Part shown: positions 56,555 through 63,622 of the stretch, piece after piece | Position numbering within the stretch: position 1 is the stretch's first letter | Layout: each line of letters opens with the position of its first letter | Assembly (NCBI RefSeq): GCF_010993735.1 | Contig: NZ_WQNI01000011.1 | Span: 1-64,000 of the forward strand | Reading direction: 5' to 3' | DNA: 64,000 bases | Source of the DNA: Chelativorans alearensis | GTDB lineage: Bacteria > Pseudomonadota > Alphaproteobacteria > Rhizobiales > Rhizobiaceae | Notes under the pieces: model-generated | Seen by the model: the letters and a program-made list of their open reading frames with translations, nothing else | The model's database searches: none | Told to the model about the DNA's origin: nothing | Program-made: the position numbers and the translations under genes

Positions 56555-57528
56555 TACCCGCCCGTGTAGCGCTCGACGATCTCCACGCGCCGGTTCTTGG
56601 CGCGGCCTTCCTCGGTCCTGTTCGAGGCGACCGGCGAGAGCATGCCGGCGCCGGCCGGTATCAGGCGCCCCGGCGCGATCCCGTAAGAGGCCACGAGCGC
56701 GTCCACCACGGCCTGCGCCCGCCGCTGCGACAGGGACAGGTTGTAGTCGAACGCCCCCTGCCCGTCGGTGTGCCCGACAATGATCGCCTGCAAATCCTGG
56801 TTCGTCTTCAAGAGTTCCCCCAACTGGTCGATCTGCGGCTGGGATTCCGGCTTGATGTCCGCCTTGTCGAAATCGAAGTAGATGCCGTAGATGGCGATCT
56901 TCCCGTCCTTGGCGAGCGCCTCTTCCATGGCACTTGCCTCGACCAGCGTGATCCGGTCTGTCTCCATCGGCTGGCTTTCCACCACCGTGACGGCGACGTG
57001 CGGCGTCAAGGGAATGTCGCCGCGCGCCTGCGTCTCGACGCCGAGCATGCCGACCGTCGCCAGGCCATCCGCGTCGTTGCGCTCGGCCAGGAGGTAGATG
57101 GTGGTATCCCATGTCGTCGGCATGCCGATGCCGCCACGCGCGGCATCCCAGAATGTCGAGACGGACTGCTTGGGCGAACACTCGTCCCGGCCGCGGCAGA
57201 AAAAGACAATCTCAAAGCCGTTCGCCTTCAGGGCCGTCTCATAGTTGCGCATGACCTCCAGGATGGAGCGATCGCCGGGCCCCTTGTAGCGAATCGAGGT
57301 GAGCTTTCCGGCAAGCTCCCTCTGCCATTCGCCGCTCTCCAGCGCCTTGAAGGGCAAACGCAGCTCCTCATAGGCCTTGGTCTCAAAGAAATCGATGACG
57401 GAGCCGTCATAACGACCGACAAGCGCATGGTCGGACGCGCCGGGAAGATCGGCCTGTTGCGCGGACGCAGGTAAGGTACTCACGGAGAAAAGCAGACCCG
57501 CCGCGACGAGAACGAACAGCTTAAGCAT
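56554..57528 (-). CDS. OmpA-family outer-membrane/periplasmic protein with N-terminal DUF4892-like domain
   Basis: This is a 324-aa secreted protein. A signal peptide (MLKLFVLVAAGLLFSVSTLPASAQQ) comes first. A middle domain (about residues 25-200) contains YDGSVIDFFETKAYEELRLPF and FEIVFFCRGRDEC, with two or more cysteines. The C-terminal OmpA peptidoglycan-binding domain is clear: IYFDFDKADIKPES, VGHTDGQGAFDYNLSLSQRRAQAVVDALVASYGI and NRTEEGRAKNRRVEIV. The ATG at 57528 has GGGGGG just upstream. It likely tethers an envelope complex to peptidoglycan; partners are unknown. Confidence 0.85.
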   Translation of the reverse strand: MLKLFVLVAAGLLFSVSTLPASAQQADLPGASDHALVGRYDGSVIDFFETKAYEELRLPFKALESGEWQRELAGKLTSIRYKGPGDRSILEVMRNYETALKANGFEIVFFCRGRDECSPKQSVSTFWDAARGGIGMPTTWDTTIYLLAERNDADGLATVGMLGVETQARGDIPLTPHVAVTVVESQPMETDRITLVEASAMEEALAKDGKIAIYGIYFDFDKADIKPESQPQIDQLGELLKTNQDLQAIIVGHTDGQGAFDYNLSLSQRRAQAVVDALVASYGIAPGRLIPAGAGMLSPVASNRTEEGRAKNRRVEIVERYTGG

Positions 57529-57688
57529 GGTACCCCCCAACCAGTGAAGCCTGCCATTATAAAGGTGCCCCACCGCCCCGCAACCGGCGCGGCAGAACGT
57601 GGAAACCAATTGATCACCAATATCGCCTAGGCTAGACGCTTCGACCTATTGTGGGGCACGATTGTCGGTCAGTAAGGAGTAACGATCG

Positions 57689-58066
57689 ATGCTCTCATTG
57701 GCGCTACCCATCCTCCTTCTCACAACCTCGGGCGCAGCGGCGCAGCCCTTCGGCTGCAGCGACGTCATAGGAACCGTCTTCGACGACCGAAACGGCAACG
57801 GCTACCAGGATGCGGGGGAGCAAGGACTGCCGGGCGTGCGGCTTGCCACCGTCAGGGGCTGGCTCGTCACGACGGATGCTCACGGCCGCTTCCACGTCGT
57901 CTGCGCAAACGAAGAGGCAGGGCGCATCGGCTCTGCCTTCATCATGAAGCTCGACGCGCGCACGCTGCCCACGGGCTACCGCCTGACGACGGAGAATCCT
58001 CGCGCGGTGCGGCTGACCGCGGCCAAAACGGCGAAGCTAAACTTCGGCGCCTCGATCGGCCGCTAG
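57689..58066 (+). CDS. Small secreted protein with SdrD_B-like repeat domain
   Basis: This is a 125-aa protein with a signal peptide ([20 protein letters not shown]). One SdrD B-type beta-sandwich repeat follows ([44 protein letters not shown]), whose Asp/Asn-rich loop would bind calcium. Such domains usually serve as spacers in surface proteins; here one stands alone. AAGGAG lies 9 nt before the ATG. It is divergent from the OmpA-family gene across 160 nt. It may originate from a larger surface protein, but no frameshift or remnant is seen. Confidence 0.7.
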   Translation: MLSLALPILLLTTSGAAAQPFGCSDVIGTVFDDRNGNGYQDAGEQGLPGVRLATVRGWLVTTDAHGRFHVVCANEEAGRIGSAFIMKLDARTLPTGYRLTTENPRAVRLTAAKTAKLNFGASIGR

Positions 58067-58119
58067 GTCGGTTCGTCGTTTCATGGAATCGGCGAGCTGG
58101 TTCAACCGGTTGCCTTGTC

Positions 58120-58162
58120 GCAGTTGCGGACGGGAAACCGGTTTCCACTCTCCCGGAATTGC
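58120..58162. repeat. Dispersed palindrome (repeat family D, copy 3, diverged)
   Basis: GCAGTTGC (58120-58127) and GGAATTGC (58155-58162) flank GACGGGAAACCGGTTTCCAC. It is the same design and orientation as at 32610 and 37257, with several changes. It ends 27 nt before the tRNA-Asp remnant. Confidence 0.8.
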
Positions 58163-58189
58163 TCAAAATACATGGCGATGTTTGAAAAA

Positions 58190-58239
58190 TGGCGCGAGTG
58201 ACGGGGCTCGAACCCGCGACCTCCGGCGTGACAGGCCGG
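58190..58239 (-). pseudogene. tRNA-Asp(GTC) 3' fragment: attachment-site remnant at the left end of a mobile element
   Basis: Read on the minus strand, this 50-nt piece is the anticodon arm with CTGTCAC loop (anticodon GTC), the variable loop, the T arm (GGGTTCGAGCCCC), the 3' acceptor strand and CCA of tRNA-Asp. The 5' half (acceptor, D arm) is missing, and the sequence to the right of 58239 is unrelated. Integrases that target a tRNA 3' end rebuild the gene at one junction and leave such a copy at the other. With this orientation the intact tRNA-Asp should lie beyond the right end of the window. Confidence 0.88.
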
Positions 58240-58264
58240 ACAAGTGCCGTTGTCCTTCAATGAA

Positions 58265-58319
58265 GGTTTCAACTTTTTTCCTGCCGTAATGGGCAGCAAG
58301 AAAGCAAGAAGTTGAAACC
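58265..58319. repeat. Inverted repeat inside the att region
   Basis: GGTTTCAACTT (58265-58275) and AAGTTGAAACC (58309-58319) are perfect 11-bp arms. Between them is a smaller stem, CTGCC-gtaat-GGGCAG. It lies 26 nt inside the element from the tRNA fragment. It may be an arm-type integrase or excisionase site or a terminator; the sequence does not decide. Confidence 0.7.
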
Positions 58320-58375
58320 AACAGTCCGCCCCTTGTTGCGGCCTCCGCACCACAAGACTCACAAAGGAAAACACA

Positions 58376-58618
58376 ATGCGAATTCTATCCATCCGACCCT
58401 TGCGGGGGTCGGGCGCGGAAGCGCGTTTTGACATCGAGATAAACGAGCATCTGCGCCTTTTTGGCCTTCTCCTCAAGCGCTCCCGCGACGGGCTGCGGCG
58501 CACGTATGCGCCCAACAGTTGCGGTCGGCATGTCGCGAGCTTCCATCCGGCGCTTGCCTCGCGCATTACGGCGGCGGCTGTAGCCGCCTTGGAGGCTACA
58601 GCCCATGAAGGACGATAA
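58376..58618 (+). CDS. Small hypothetical protein of the mobile element
   Basis: This is an 80-aa protein of unrecognised family. It starts MRILSIRPLRGSGAEARFDIEINEHLRLFGLLLKR, which suggests a small beta-rich fold, and ends in an Ala-rich helix. It overlaps the start of the next gene by 14 nt, and a GGAGG within its last codons serves as the ribosome site of that gene. A partner role for the replication-type protein is a guess from this coupling. Confidence 0.6.
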   Translation: MRILSIRPLRGSGAEARFDIEINEHLRLFGLLLKRSRDGLRRTYAPNSCGRHVASFHPALASRITAAAVAALEATAHEGR

Positions 58619-59993
58619 AGAGCCGCACACGGCCAAGCCAGGCACACTACTGTCGCAATGGTGGACCCTTGGTGCCATCGCACTGGACCGGCGTACCGCG
58701 GGGCGCCATAGTAAGGTGGCCTGGGTAATCATCGACCGCTACATGCAGGCCAAGGGCAACGGCCGCGCCAGCGTTCGCTATATTGAGCGCGCCACCGGAA
58801 TGTCGGGCCGCATCATCATTAAAGCTTGCCGGGAACTTGTGGAGTGGGGCTACGTCAGCCAACGAGTTGGCATCGGCACCCGCCCAACGGAATACATTCC
58901 TAATTGGTCTAGCGTTTCACCCATGTGCAACGCTAAGGCAGATGAACCTAGTGTTGCACCCATGTGCAACGCAAGTGTTTCACCCATGTGCAACGCTAGC
59001 GACGATAGCGCTGCACCCATGTGCAACAAATCCTACTTACTTAAACCGGCTGACAAGCCGGGTTTACAAGAAAGTAGGAATGATCCCGCCGCGCCTTCGG
59101 CGCCGCCCACGGTCGGCCTAGCGGCCACCGCGGCGGAAACGGCGGAAGAGGGTTTTGAAGAGCTTTGGCGAACCTATGGCGTAAGGAGGAAGAAGGCCGA
59201 CGCGCGCGCTGCCTACGACAAGCTCGTGCCGGATGCAGACCAGCACGCCACCATGGTTGCCGCTGCAAAGGCTTGGCGGGAAGCGGCGGGCGACGGCGTC
59301 GAGCGCATGCACCTGCGGCGCTGGATTGAGCAGGAGGAATATGAGTGCGAGCCGCCAACCGCGTTCAAGGCCAAAGACAAGCCGAAGAAGCACGCCGCGA
59401 AGGCGGGCAAGCCGCAGCCATCCGCAGAGCCCTTCCGCGAAATACGCCAGTTGCTGACCATCACCAGTGCTGAAGTCGAGAAGGAAGACGGCTCCACCTG
59501 GCTAAACCTGTATCTTCGTGACGATGAAGAAGGCGAGGAGGACGAAGCGTTCATCTGCCTGGAGTCGCCCAATGAGGACGCACAGTGCAAGGGACAGCGC
59601 AGGCTCAACCGCCTGACCGCTGCGCTGGGCATCACCGACCTCGAAGATAGCGGTCAACTCATTGGCCTCCGCTTCGTCCGCGTGCTGCGCACCAAGTTTG
59701 GTGAGTACGAATATGAGCCTGCGCCCGAGAATGAGTCACTGTCGGAATCCGACACTATGGCCGCGAACGATAACGCATCATGTGATCGGTCACATGATGA
59801 TGCCGCCCGTGCCGGTGACTACCCACCCACCAAGCCGCGTCCGCCCCGGCCGAACTTTTTCGAGGTTATGGCGCGTCATCCCGTTTCCGCCAGCGGTTGG
59901 CAGCGCGATGATGATGATGACGATGAGGAAGCGGAAGCACGCGCGGGCATGTATTTCGGCGCACACGACGATGACGAATCGGAGGCAGCATGA
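58605..59993 (+). CDS. Phage-type replication protein candidate with internal iterons
   Basis: This is a 462-aa protein. The N-terminal helix-turn-helix/winged-helix region (about residues 30-95: KVAWVIIDRYMQAKGNGRASVRYIERATGMSGRIIIKACRELVEWGYV) resembles phage replication initiators of the helix-turn-helix type. Residues 104-141 contain four SVSPMCNA-like repeats, encoded by the DNA iterons described separately. A middle region (EELWRTYGVRRKKADARAAYDKL) resembles segments in other phage replication proteins. The C-terminus is very acidic, with runs of Asp and Glu near residue 440. Function is inferred from layout (initiator with the origin inside its own gene) and is not proven. Start ATG 58605 with GGAGG upstream. 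Confidence 0.6.
   Translation: MKDDKEPHTAKPGTLLSQWWTLGAIALDRRTAGRHSKVAWVIIDRYMQAKGNGRASVRYIERATGMSGRIIIKACRELVEWGYVSQRVGIGTRPTEYIPNWSSVSPMCNAKADEPSVAPMCNASVSPMCNASDDSAAPMCNKSYLLKPADKPGLQESRNDPAAPSAPPTVGLAATAAETAEEGFEELWRTYGVRRKKADARAAYDKLVPDADQHATMVAAAKAWREAAGDGVERMHLRRWIEQEEYECEPPTAFKAKDKPKKHAAKAGKPQPSAEPFREIRQLLTITSAEVEKEDGSTWLNLYLRDDEEGEEDEAFICLESPNEDAQCKGQRRLNRLTAALGITDLEDSGQLIGLRFVRVLRTKFGEYEYEPAPENESLSESDTMAANDNASCDRSHDDAARAGDYPPTKPRPPRPNFFEVMARHPVSASGWQRDDDDDDEEAEARAGMYFGAHDDDESEAA
58914..59027. repeat. Four 18-bp dyad iterons inside the replication-type gene (candidate origin)
   Basis: Copies of GTTGCAC-CCAT-GTGCAAC occur at 58914-58931 (GTTTCAC variant), 58953-58970 (perfect dyad), 58977-58994 (GTTTCAC) and 59010-59027 (GCTGCAC). 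The right half CCATGTGCAAC is invariant. Start-to-start spacing is 39, 24 and 33 bp, always in frame. The pattern matches lambdoid-type origins, where initiator-binding iterons lie in the initiator gene. Confidence 0.8.
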
Positions 59994-60151
59994 GCGTCGC
60001 CGACCGCCTCCACGACATAGCCGACCGCCTAGCGCGGTTGGCGCCATCGCACCGGGATCCATTCCGATTTCACGAAGACAAATCCGAGCTGGTCGCCGAG
60101 CTTCGGTGGCTGGCTGCGAACGACAATCAAAAGCAGGGGGAAGCAGTATGA
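59990..60151 (+). CDS. 53-aa hypothetical protein overlapping its neighbours
   Basis: This short gene starts by an ATGA overlap with the stop of the 58605 gene and ends by an ATGA overlap with the 60148 gene. The product begins MSVADRLHDIADRLARLAPS and continues with charged helices (EDKSELVAELRWLAANDN). A helical regulator or adaptor is possible, but the family is not recognised. The overlaps at both ends argue that it is real and translationally coupled. Confidence 0.6.
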   Translation: MSVADRLHDIADRLARLAPSHRDPFRFHEDKSELVAELRWLAANDNQKQGEAV

Positions 60152-60327
60152 CCACAACCACCGACCGCACCACGAGCACCACTGACACCACCGAGAGCGC
60201 GCGTCCCTACCGCGGCAGGCGGATTACGTGGGAAGAATTCTATGCGCTGCGGCCGGACCTGCGGCCCGCCAATGACAACAGCCATACGCTTGCAGAGACG
60301 GCACGTCAGGCGTCTCCCCGGCAATGA
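60148..60327 (+). CDS. 59-aa hypothetical protein
   Basis: This short protein has a Thr-rich start (MTTTTDRTTSTTDTTESARP) and then RPYRGRRITWEEFYALRPDLRPANDN, a pattern seen in many small alphaproteobacterial phage/element proteins. No function is known. It overlaps the previous gene by 4 nt. The next gene is convergent, 24 nt away. Confidence 0.6.
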   Translation: MTTTTDRTTSTTDTTESARPYRGRRITWEEFYALRPDLRPANDNSHTLAETARQASPRQ

Positions 60328-60351
60328 AACCGGGGGACGGGTCGTGTTTAC

Positions 60352-60789
60352 TCAGCCTCCCGTGGCGGTCGGTTTGGCGTCGACGGCTTCTGTGTCGACG
60401 GCGGATGCTTTAGGCATCGCGCGCTCCGGTAGGCCTTCCATGGCGACAAGCCGGTCGGCGCAGACATCTGCCGCTCCCGATACCTGTTCTTCCTCCTTCA
60501 GACCGGCGAGCGTTATCCAGCCGCCGTCCTCAATGAAGTCGTCTTGTTGATAGCTACTGGCTTCCTTCAGATCGATCAGGTTCCTGGCTGCATTCGGGTT
60601 GGAAATGAAGCTTTCCACGCAGATTGAGGCGACCAGCTGCTCTCGTGCATCCTGCGAAGCCTGTGCAGCCATGGTCGAAGCGGTGCTGCCGGTCACCCAG
60701 CCGCCCCACGTAAAACCAACGATTGCAAGCGCTATGGCGCCGCCTGCCGCGCCATAGATGGCGGGCTTAGTCCATTCAGGGATGTTCAT
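60352..60789 (-). CDS. Conserved single-pass membrane hypothetical protein
   Basis: This is a 145-aa protein with one N-terminal membrane helix (PAIYGAAGGAIALAIVGFTWGGWVTG) followed by a soluble domain with two cysteines (SICVESF and DVCADRL) and RNLIDLKEASSYQQDDFIEDGGW. The family is common in Hyphomicrobiales chromosomes as MNIPEW...GGWVTG hypothetical proteins. Here it lies inside the mobile element, possibly as cargo. The start at 60789 was chosen on the conserved MNIPEW N-terminus; no strong ribosome site is visible. Confidence 0.7.
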   Translation of the reverse strand: MNIPEWTKPAIYGAAGGAIALAIVGFTWGGWVTGSTASTMAAQASQDAREQLVASICVESFISNPNAARNLIDLKEASSYQQDDFIEDGGWITLAGLKEEEQVSGAADVCADRLVAMEGLPERAMPKASAVDTEAVDAKPTATGG

Positions 60790-60896
60790 GATGTGTCCAA
60801 TCAGTAGGACAGGCGCGCCTGATTGCGCGCAAGTGATACATCGTAACACCAAACGTAACCGATAGCAAAATTTCGTGAGGTTCTTGATAGGTAACC

Positions 60897-61043
60897 CTAG
60901 ATGAAACCGGCAATTGCATCATAGGCCAGCCGAATGACGTCCTTGATGATGATGCAGACAGCAATATCCACGGTCCGCGCCGTCAAGTGGCGCAGCCGAC
61001 CTCGGCGGTTGGCCTTCTTCTGCTTGCGGGATTTCTTCGGCAT
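60897..61043 (-). CDS. 48-aa basic protein with C-terminal hydrophobic helix
   Basis: This short gene encodes a very basic N-terminus (MPKKSRKQKKANRRGRLRH) followed by a hydrophobic segment (VDIAVCIIIKDVIRLAYDAI). That could be a membrane anchor or an amphipathic helix. GGAGA lies 10 nt upstream of the ATG but falls inside the right arm of a perfect hairpin (61052-61079). The family is not recognised. Confidence 0.45.
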   Translation of the reverse strand: MPKKSRKQKKANRRGRLRHLTARTVDIAVCIIIKDVIRLAYDAIAGFI

Positions 61044-61051
61044 TAGGCGTA

Positions 61052-61087
61052 CGTCTCCATTTAAACTCTTTTGGAGACGGCTTTTTT
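61052..61087 (+). terminator. Hairpin with T-run; on the other strand it traps a ribosome site
   Basis: CGTCTCCA (61052-61059) pairs with TGGAGACG (61072-61079), followed on the plus strand by GC and six T residues. It looks like a rho-independent terminator for rightward transcripts, yet the genes to its left run leftward. On the minus strand the same stem contains the GGAGA ribosome site of the 48-aa gene. Confidence 0.55.
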
Positions 61088-61423
61088 CTGCCGATTTCTA
61101 GATGTCGGCATATTCTTGACGGTGTGGCAAGCCCCCGATCGGCCTGCCCGCCAGTTTTTCACATCCCCAGCCCGCACGGAGACTGAAAGTGCATCACGAG
61201 AAACAAATTTCTTGACATTCACAGATCCAATCAGACTCGCCTACATCGAATCGAATCCGGGGCTTCCGCACCGTGGCCCCTGCGCATCTTGGAGGCGGCA
61301 TGGCCGGGGGTACCAACAGGTCGCAGGCAGTCGCCATGCGGACCAGCGGCGTCCTGCAGCGTTATTGCTAATACAGTTTTTCTCACGCGTGCGCGCGCAA
61401 CGCGCGCGTGGGCGGAGGGTACT

Positions 61424-61669
61424 TTATCGTTCAATCTCGATATAGCGCCCTATCGACCGAAGATAGGCGACAATTTCCATCTTCAAGTGGTCACGCTCGC
61501 CAAACGTCTCCTCGATCTCGCGCAACCTTGGTGCGATCGCATCCCGCTGGGCTGGCGGCAGATCGCCATCACCGAACACATACCAGCGGTGGCCGACAGC
61601 GCAAATTTCGCAGCCTGTATCGATAACGGCATGTACAAACGCGGGAATGTCTGCCTTGCGCATTTTCAT
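61424..61669 (-). CDS. 81-aa hypothetical protein
   Basis: This short protein of unknown family has MRKADIPAFVHAVIDTGCEICAVGHRWYVFGDGDLPPAQRDAIAPRL at the N-terminus with two cysteines, and a charged helical C-terminus. An AGGGCG sequence precedes the ATG at 61669; a second in-frame ATG is at 61663. A GC-alternating palindrome lies just past its stop at 61384-61410. It is divergent from the 61920 gene, with 250 nt between. Confidence 0.5.
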   Translation of the reverse strand: MKMRKADIPAFVHAVIDTGCEICAVGHRWYVFGDGDLPPAQRDAIAPRLREIEETFGERDHLKMEIVAYLRSIGRYIEIER

Positions 61670-61786
61670 GCCGACGCCCTTACCACGCAGGGAGACAAAG
61701 CAACAAGAGTGGGGTGCGCGTCTTGAGATATCTGCTCACTCTTCATAAGAACCATCAGACAAGCCCTGCCAAGATAGCACTACATC

Positions 61787-61815
61787 TTGACATTATAGGC
61801 GAAATCGCATACAAT
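61787..61815 (+). promoter_or_regulatory. Near-consensus sigma-70 promoter of the 61920 gene
   Basis: TTGACA (61787-61792) and TACAAT (61810-61815) are exactly 17 bp apart. Transcription should start near 61822, giving a leader of about 98 nt before the ATG at 61920. The surrounding sequence is more AT-rich than the chromosomal genes. Confidence 0.75.
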
Positions 61816-61833
61816 ATATTGATTGAGAGCATA

Positions 61834-61889
61834 ACGCCGCGCGAGGGATAGAGCAGCGGCGTAAGCCCCGGCCGTGAGGGAACGCGGCC
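61834..61889 (+). promoter_or_regulatory. Structured mRNA leader with two hairpins displaying GAGGGA loops
   Basis: Hairpin 1 (61834-61862) has the stem ACGCCGC/GCGGCGT. Hairpin 2 (61870-61889) has the stem GGCCG/CGGCC. Both loops contain GAGGGA. Purine-rich GGA loops are typical targets for RNA-binding repressors or for base pairing, so translation of the downstream gene may be controlled here. Confidence 0.5.
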
Positions 61890-61919
61890 AACACAACACC
61901 ACATTGGGGAAACATCTTC

Positions 61920-62720
61920 ATGCAGAATATTTCCACGCGTGCGGCTGTGCCGTGCGCGGCTAACGATAACGAACCGACGATTAACGAAAAGGACCCCGCA
62001 GTCTTCGACGCCTGCAGGCTTCCAATCCGCCTCGTGGAGAGCCGCAAAGATCTAGAGTGGTCTCCAACACGAACGACCGTAAAGCTGCGCGGTAAGCAGG
62101 TGTTCACGGCGGCAGACGGGCCGGACGACGAGCATCGCATTCGTGCACAAGCGGCGTGGTGCTCTTCGCAACGCTTCAGCGGACAGCATGCAAACGATAA
62201 CCAAGACTGGCCACTCGCCAAGCTCTTGAAGGCGGAGGGCCATGATCATTGTCTCGCCCTGGCCGAGAGATATCGAGATCTCTTTGACGCGGCAAACTCG
62301 TCCGTCGACCTCATCGGCAAAGACATGGCCGACAATATCTATCTGATGCACCGCACCGACCTAGATGAAAGCACCGGTAAGCTTCTCGACAAGGGCGCGA
62401 AGAAGGTGGCAGGCAAGAAGGCGCGGCTAGACATGCATGGGAAGCAGAGCGCGAAGCCCATTCCGAAGAAGTGGAGCGGTGACTGGCCGCTTCTGCACCG
62501 CATCGACGCCAACCGGGAACTAGCTCTCGCTCAGGCTGCGCTTGGCTGGCTTCGGGAGGCGCTCGAGGCGGCAGTGGTCGGCGGCGAGAAATTGGAAACG
62601 ATCGGCCGCGGACATGGAGCGAGAAACCCGAAGGGCGCAAATGGGGCGGGCCGAGCATTAGTGTTTCTCGGATTCCAGGCACTGGACGAGTTCTGGCAAC
62701 GCCGGCGCATAGCCGCATAG
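61920..62720 (+). CDS. 266-aa hypothetical protein of the mobile element
   Basis: No family is recognised. The product has two ANDN motifs (PCAANDNEPTINEKDP near residue 12 and GQHANDNQDWPLAKLLKAEGHDHCLALAERYRDLFDAA near 90), a basic middle (GAKKVAGKKARLDMHGKQSAKPIPKKWSG) and a C-terminal helical region that ends LVFLGFQALDEFWQRR. ANDN-starting proteins of this kind are common in rhizobial prophages and elements. It has its own strong promoter and structured leader and is followed by a terminator, so it is a single-gene unit, probably a regulator or early protein; that role is a guess. Confidence 0.6.
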   Translation: MQNISTRAAVPCAANDNEPTINEKDPAVFDACRLPIRLVESRKDLEWSPTRTTVKLRGKQVFTAADGPDDEHRIRAQAAWCSSQRFSGQHANDNQDWPLAKLLKAEGHDHCLALAERYRDLFDAANSSVDLIGKDMADNIYLMHRTDLDESTGKLLDKGAKKVAGKKARLDMHGKQSAKPIPKKWSGDWPLLHRIDANRELALAQAALGWLREALEAAVVGGEKLETIGRGHGARNPKGANGAGRALVFLGFQALDEFWQRRRIAA

Positions 62721-62765
62721 GGGTACCCCCATTTCCAAATCCCAACGGGTAAGGGGGAGAGATAC

Positions 62766-62794
62766 AGGCCGTTCCTTTTGGGGCGGCCTTTTTT
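62766..62794 (+). terminator. Rho-independent terminator after the 61920 gene
   Basis: AGGCCG (62766-62771) and CGGCCT (62784-62789) form the stem, followed by a run of six T residues. It lies 46 nt past the stop of the 266-aa gene. Confidence 0.75.
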
Positions 62795-62962
62795 ATTCAG
62801 GGCTTCTGCCTGACGCTGGGCGCTACCCAAGGGCGGTACCCACCGACAATTTCGTCAGCGTTACCCCAATGGCGTTGACGAGCCGGTCGCCGCCCCTCCG
62901 GCACCGGCACCCAATTCACCAACACCGCGGTGGCGTGTCTTGAAAACACTGCGGTAAACTAG

Positions 62963-62986
62963 GGCCGCTTTCGGGCGGCCTTTTTT
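62963..62986 (+). terminator. Second rho-independent terminator
   Basis: GGCCGC (62963-62968) pairs perfectly with GCGGCC (62975-62980) around TTTCGG, followed by six T residues. No gene lies between it and the first terminator, so either it is a backup or a short transcript lies in between. Confidence 0.75.
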
Positions 62987-63127
62987 CTTCGATTACCACA
63001 GATCGCGCCTACTGGCGCCGATCTCCCACCGCGCGGACCCCCTTCCAGCGTCCGGGCTTGCGCGGTGGTAGAGTTTCCTTTTGCCATCATTTCAGTTCTT
63101 TGCGCAAAGCGCAGAAAGGGGCACACA

Positions 63128-63622
63128 GTGCGCACCTATTCGCAAATTTTGCCTGACGCCTTTGTGCGCCACCTACGCCTGCCGCGCTCAACGATCGTGT
63201 TGACAGTTCGCAAGCTTCGTGAGGCTGGCAGAATTACTAAGGGCTATCATCACGCTCCGCCACCCAATCAGCGCGACGTCGCGCGAATCTTGATCGCGCT
63301 TTCGGCAATGAAGCCGACAGCGGCAGTAGAGCACGGACGCACGATCGGCCGATTACGCGGGCCAGGCGGCAGCGCTGAGGATGCCATTGTCGACATTATC
63401 GAAGCGGCTGCCGGCATCAGTAGCCGCGGCCTGGACCTGACAGCCGGCGAAGTCGTCATCGGGCAAACCACGCCGCTGTTAGAAATTCACACACTACAGC
63501 AAGACGGCACACGCGGCCTCGCAGTTTACGGCGAGCGCCCGCCCATTGGCGCTTATGCCGTAACCCACCATCCAATCGATGCGGTCTGCGCGATCGCAAG
63601 GGAAATACTCAATGTTCAATAA
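63128..63622 (+). CDS. 164-aa hypothetical protein of the mobile element
   Basis: The family is not recognised. The N-terminal third resembles a DNA-binding helix-turn-helix (VRTYSQILPDAFVRHLRLPRSTIVLTVRKLREAGRITKGYHHAPP), and the rest is an alpha/beta domain with VIGQTTPLLEIHTLQQDGTRGLAVYGERP. A phage terminase small subunit or a regulator are possible roles, neither proven. The GTG at 63128 has AAAGGGG 6 nt upstream and is preferred to the GTG at 63065. It overlaps the next gene by 11 nt. Confidence 0.55.
   Translation: MRTYSQILPDAFVRHLRLPRSTIVLTVRKLREAGRITKGYHHAPPPNQRDVARILIALSAMKPTAAVEHGRTIGRLRGPGGSAEDAIVDIIEAAAGISSRGLDLTAGEVVIGQTTPLLEIHTLQQDGTRGLAVYGERPPIGAYAVTHHPIDAVCAIAREILNVQ

Larger units (their letters stand above)
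62721..63127. other. Non-coding interval with two terminators
   Basis: The 407-nt interval holds two rho-independent terminators listed separately and no supported gene. A 12-bp palindrome, CTTTGCGCAAAG, lies at 63098-63109, just before the next start. A GTG at 63065 is in frame with the next gene but has no ribosome site. Confidence 0.5.

Noticed and set aside
58190-58239. A complete tRNA-Asp gene
   Set aside because: Only the 3' part from the anticodon arm onward is present. The expected acceptor and D-arm sequence does not follow, so it cannot fold as a tRNA.
58914-59027. A CRISPR array
   Set aside because: The repeats are 18 bp with spacing of 6 to 21 bp, in frame with a coding gene, and the intervening sequences are not uniform spacers. 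No cas genes are present.
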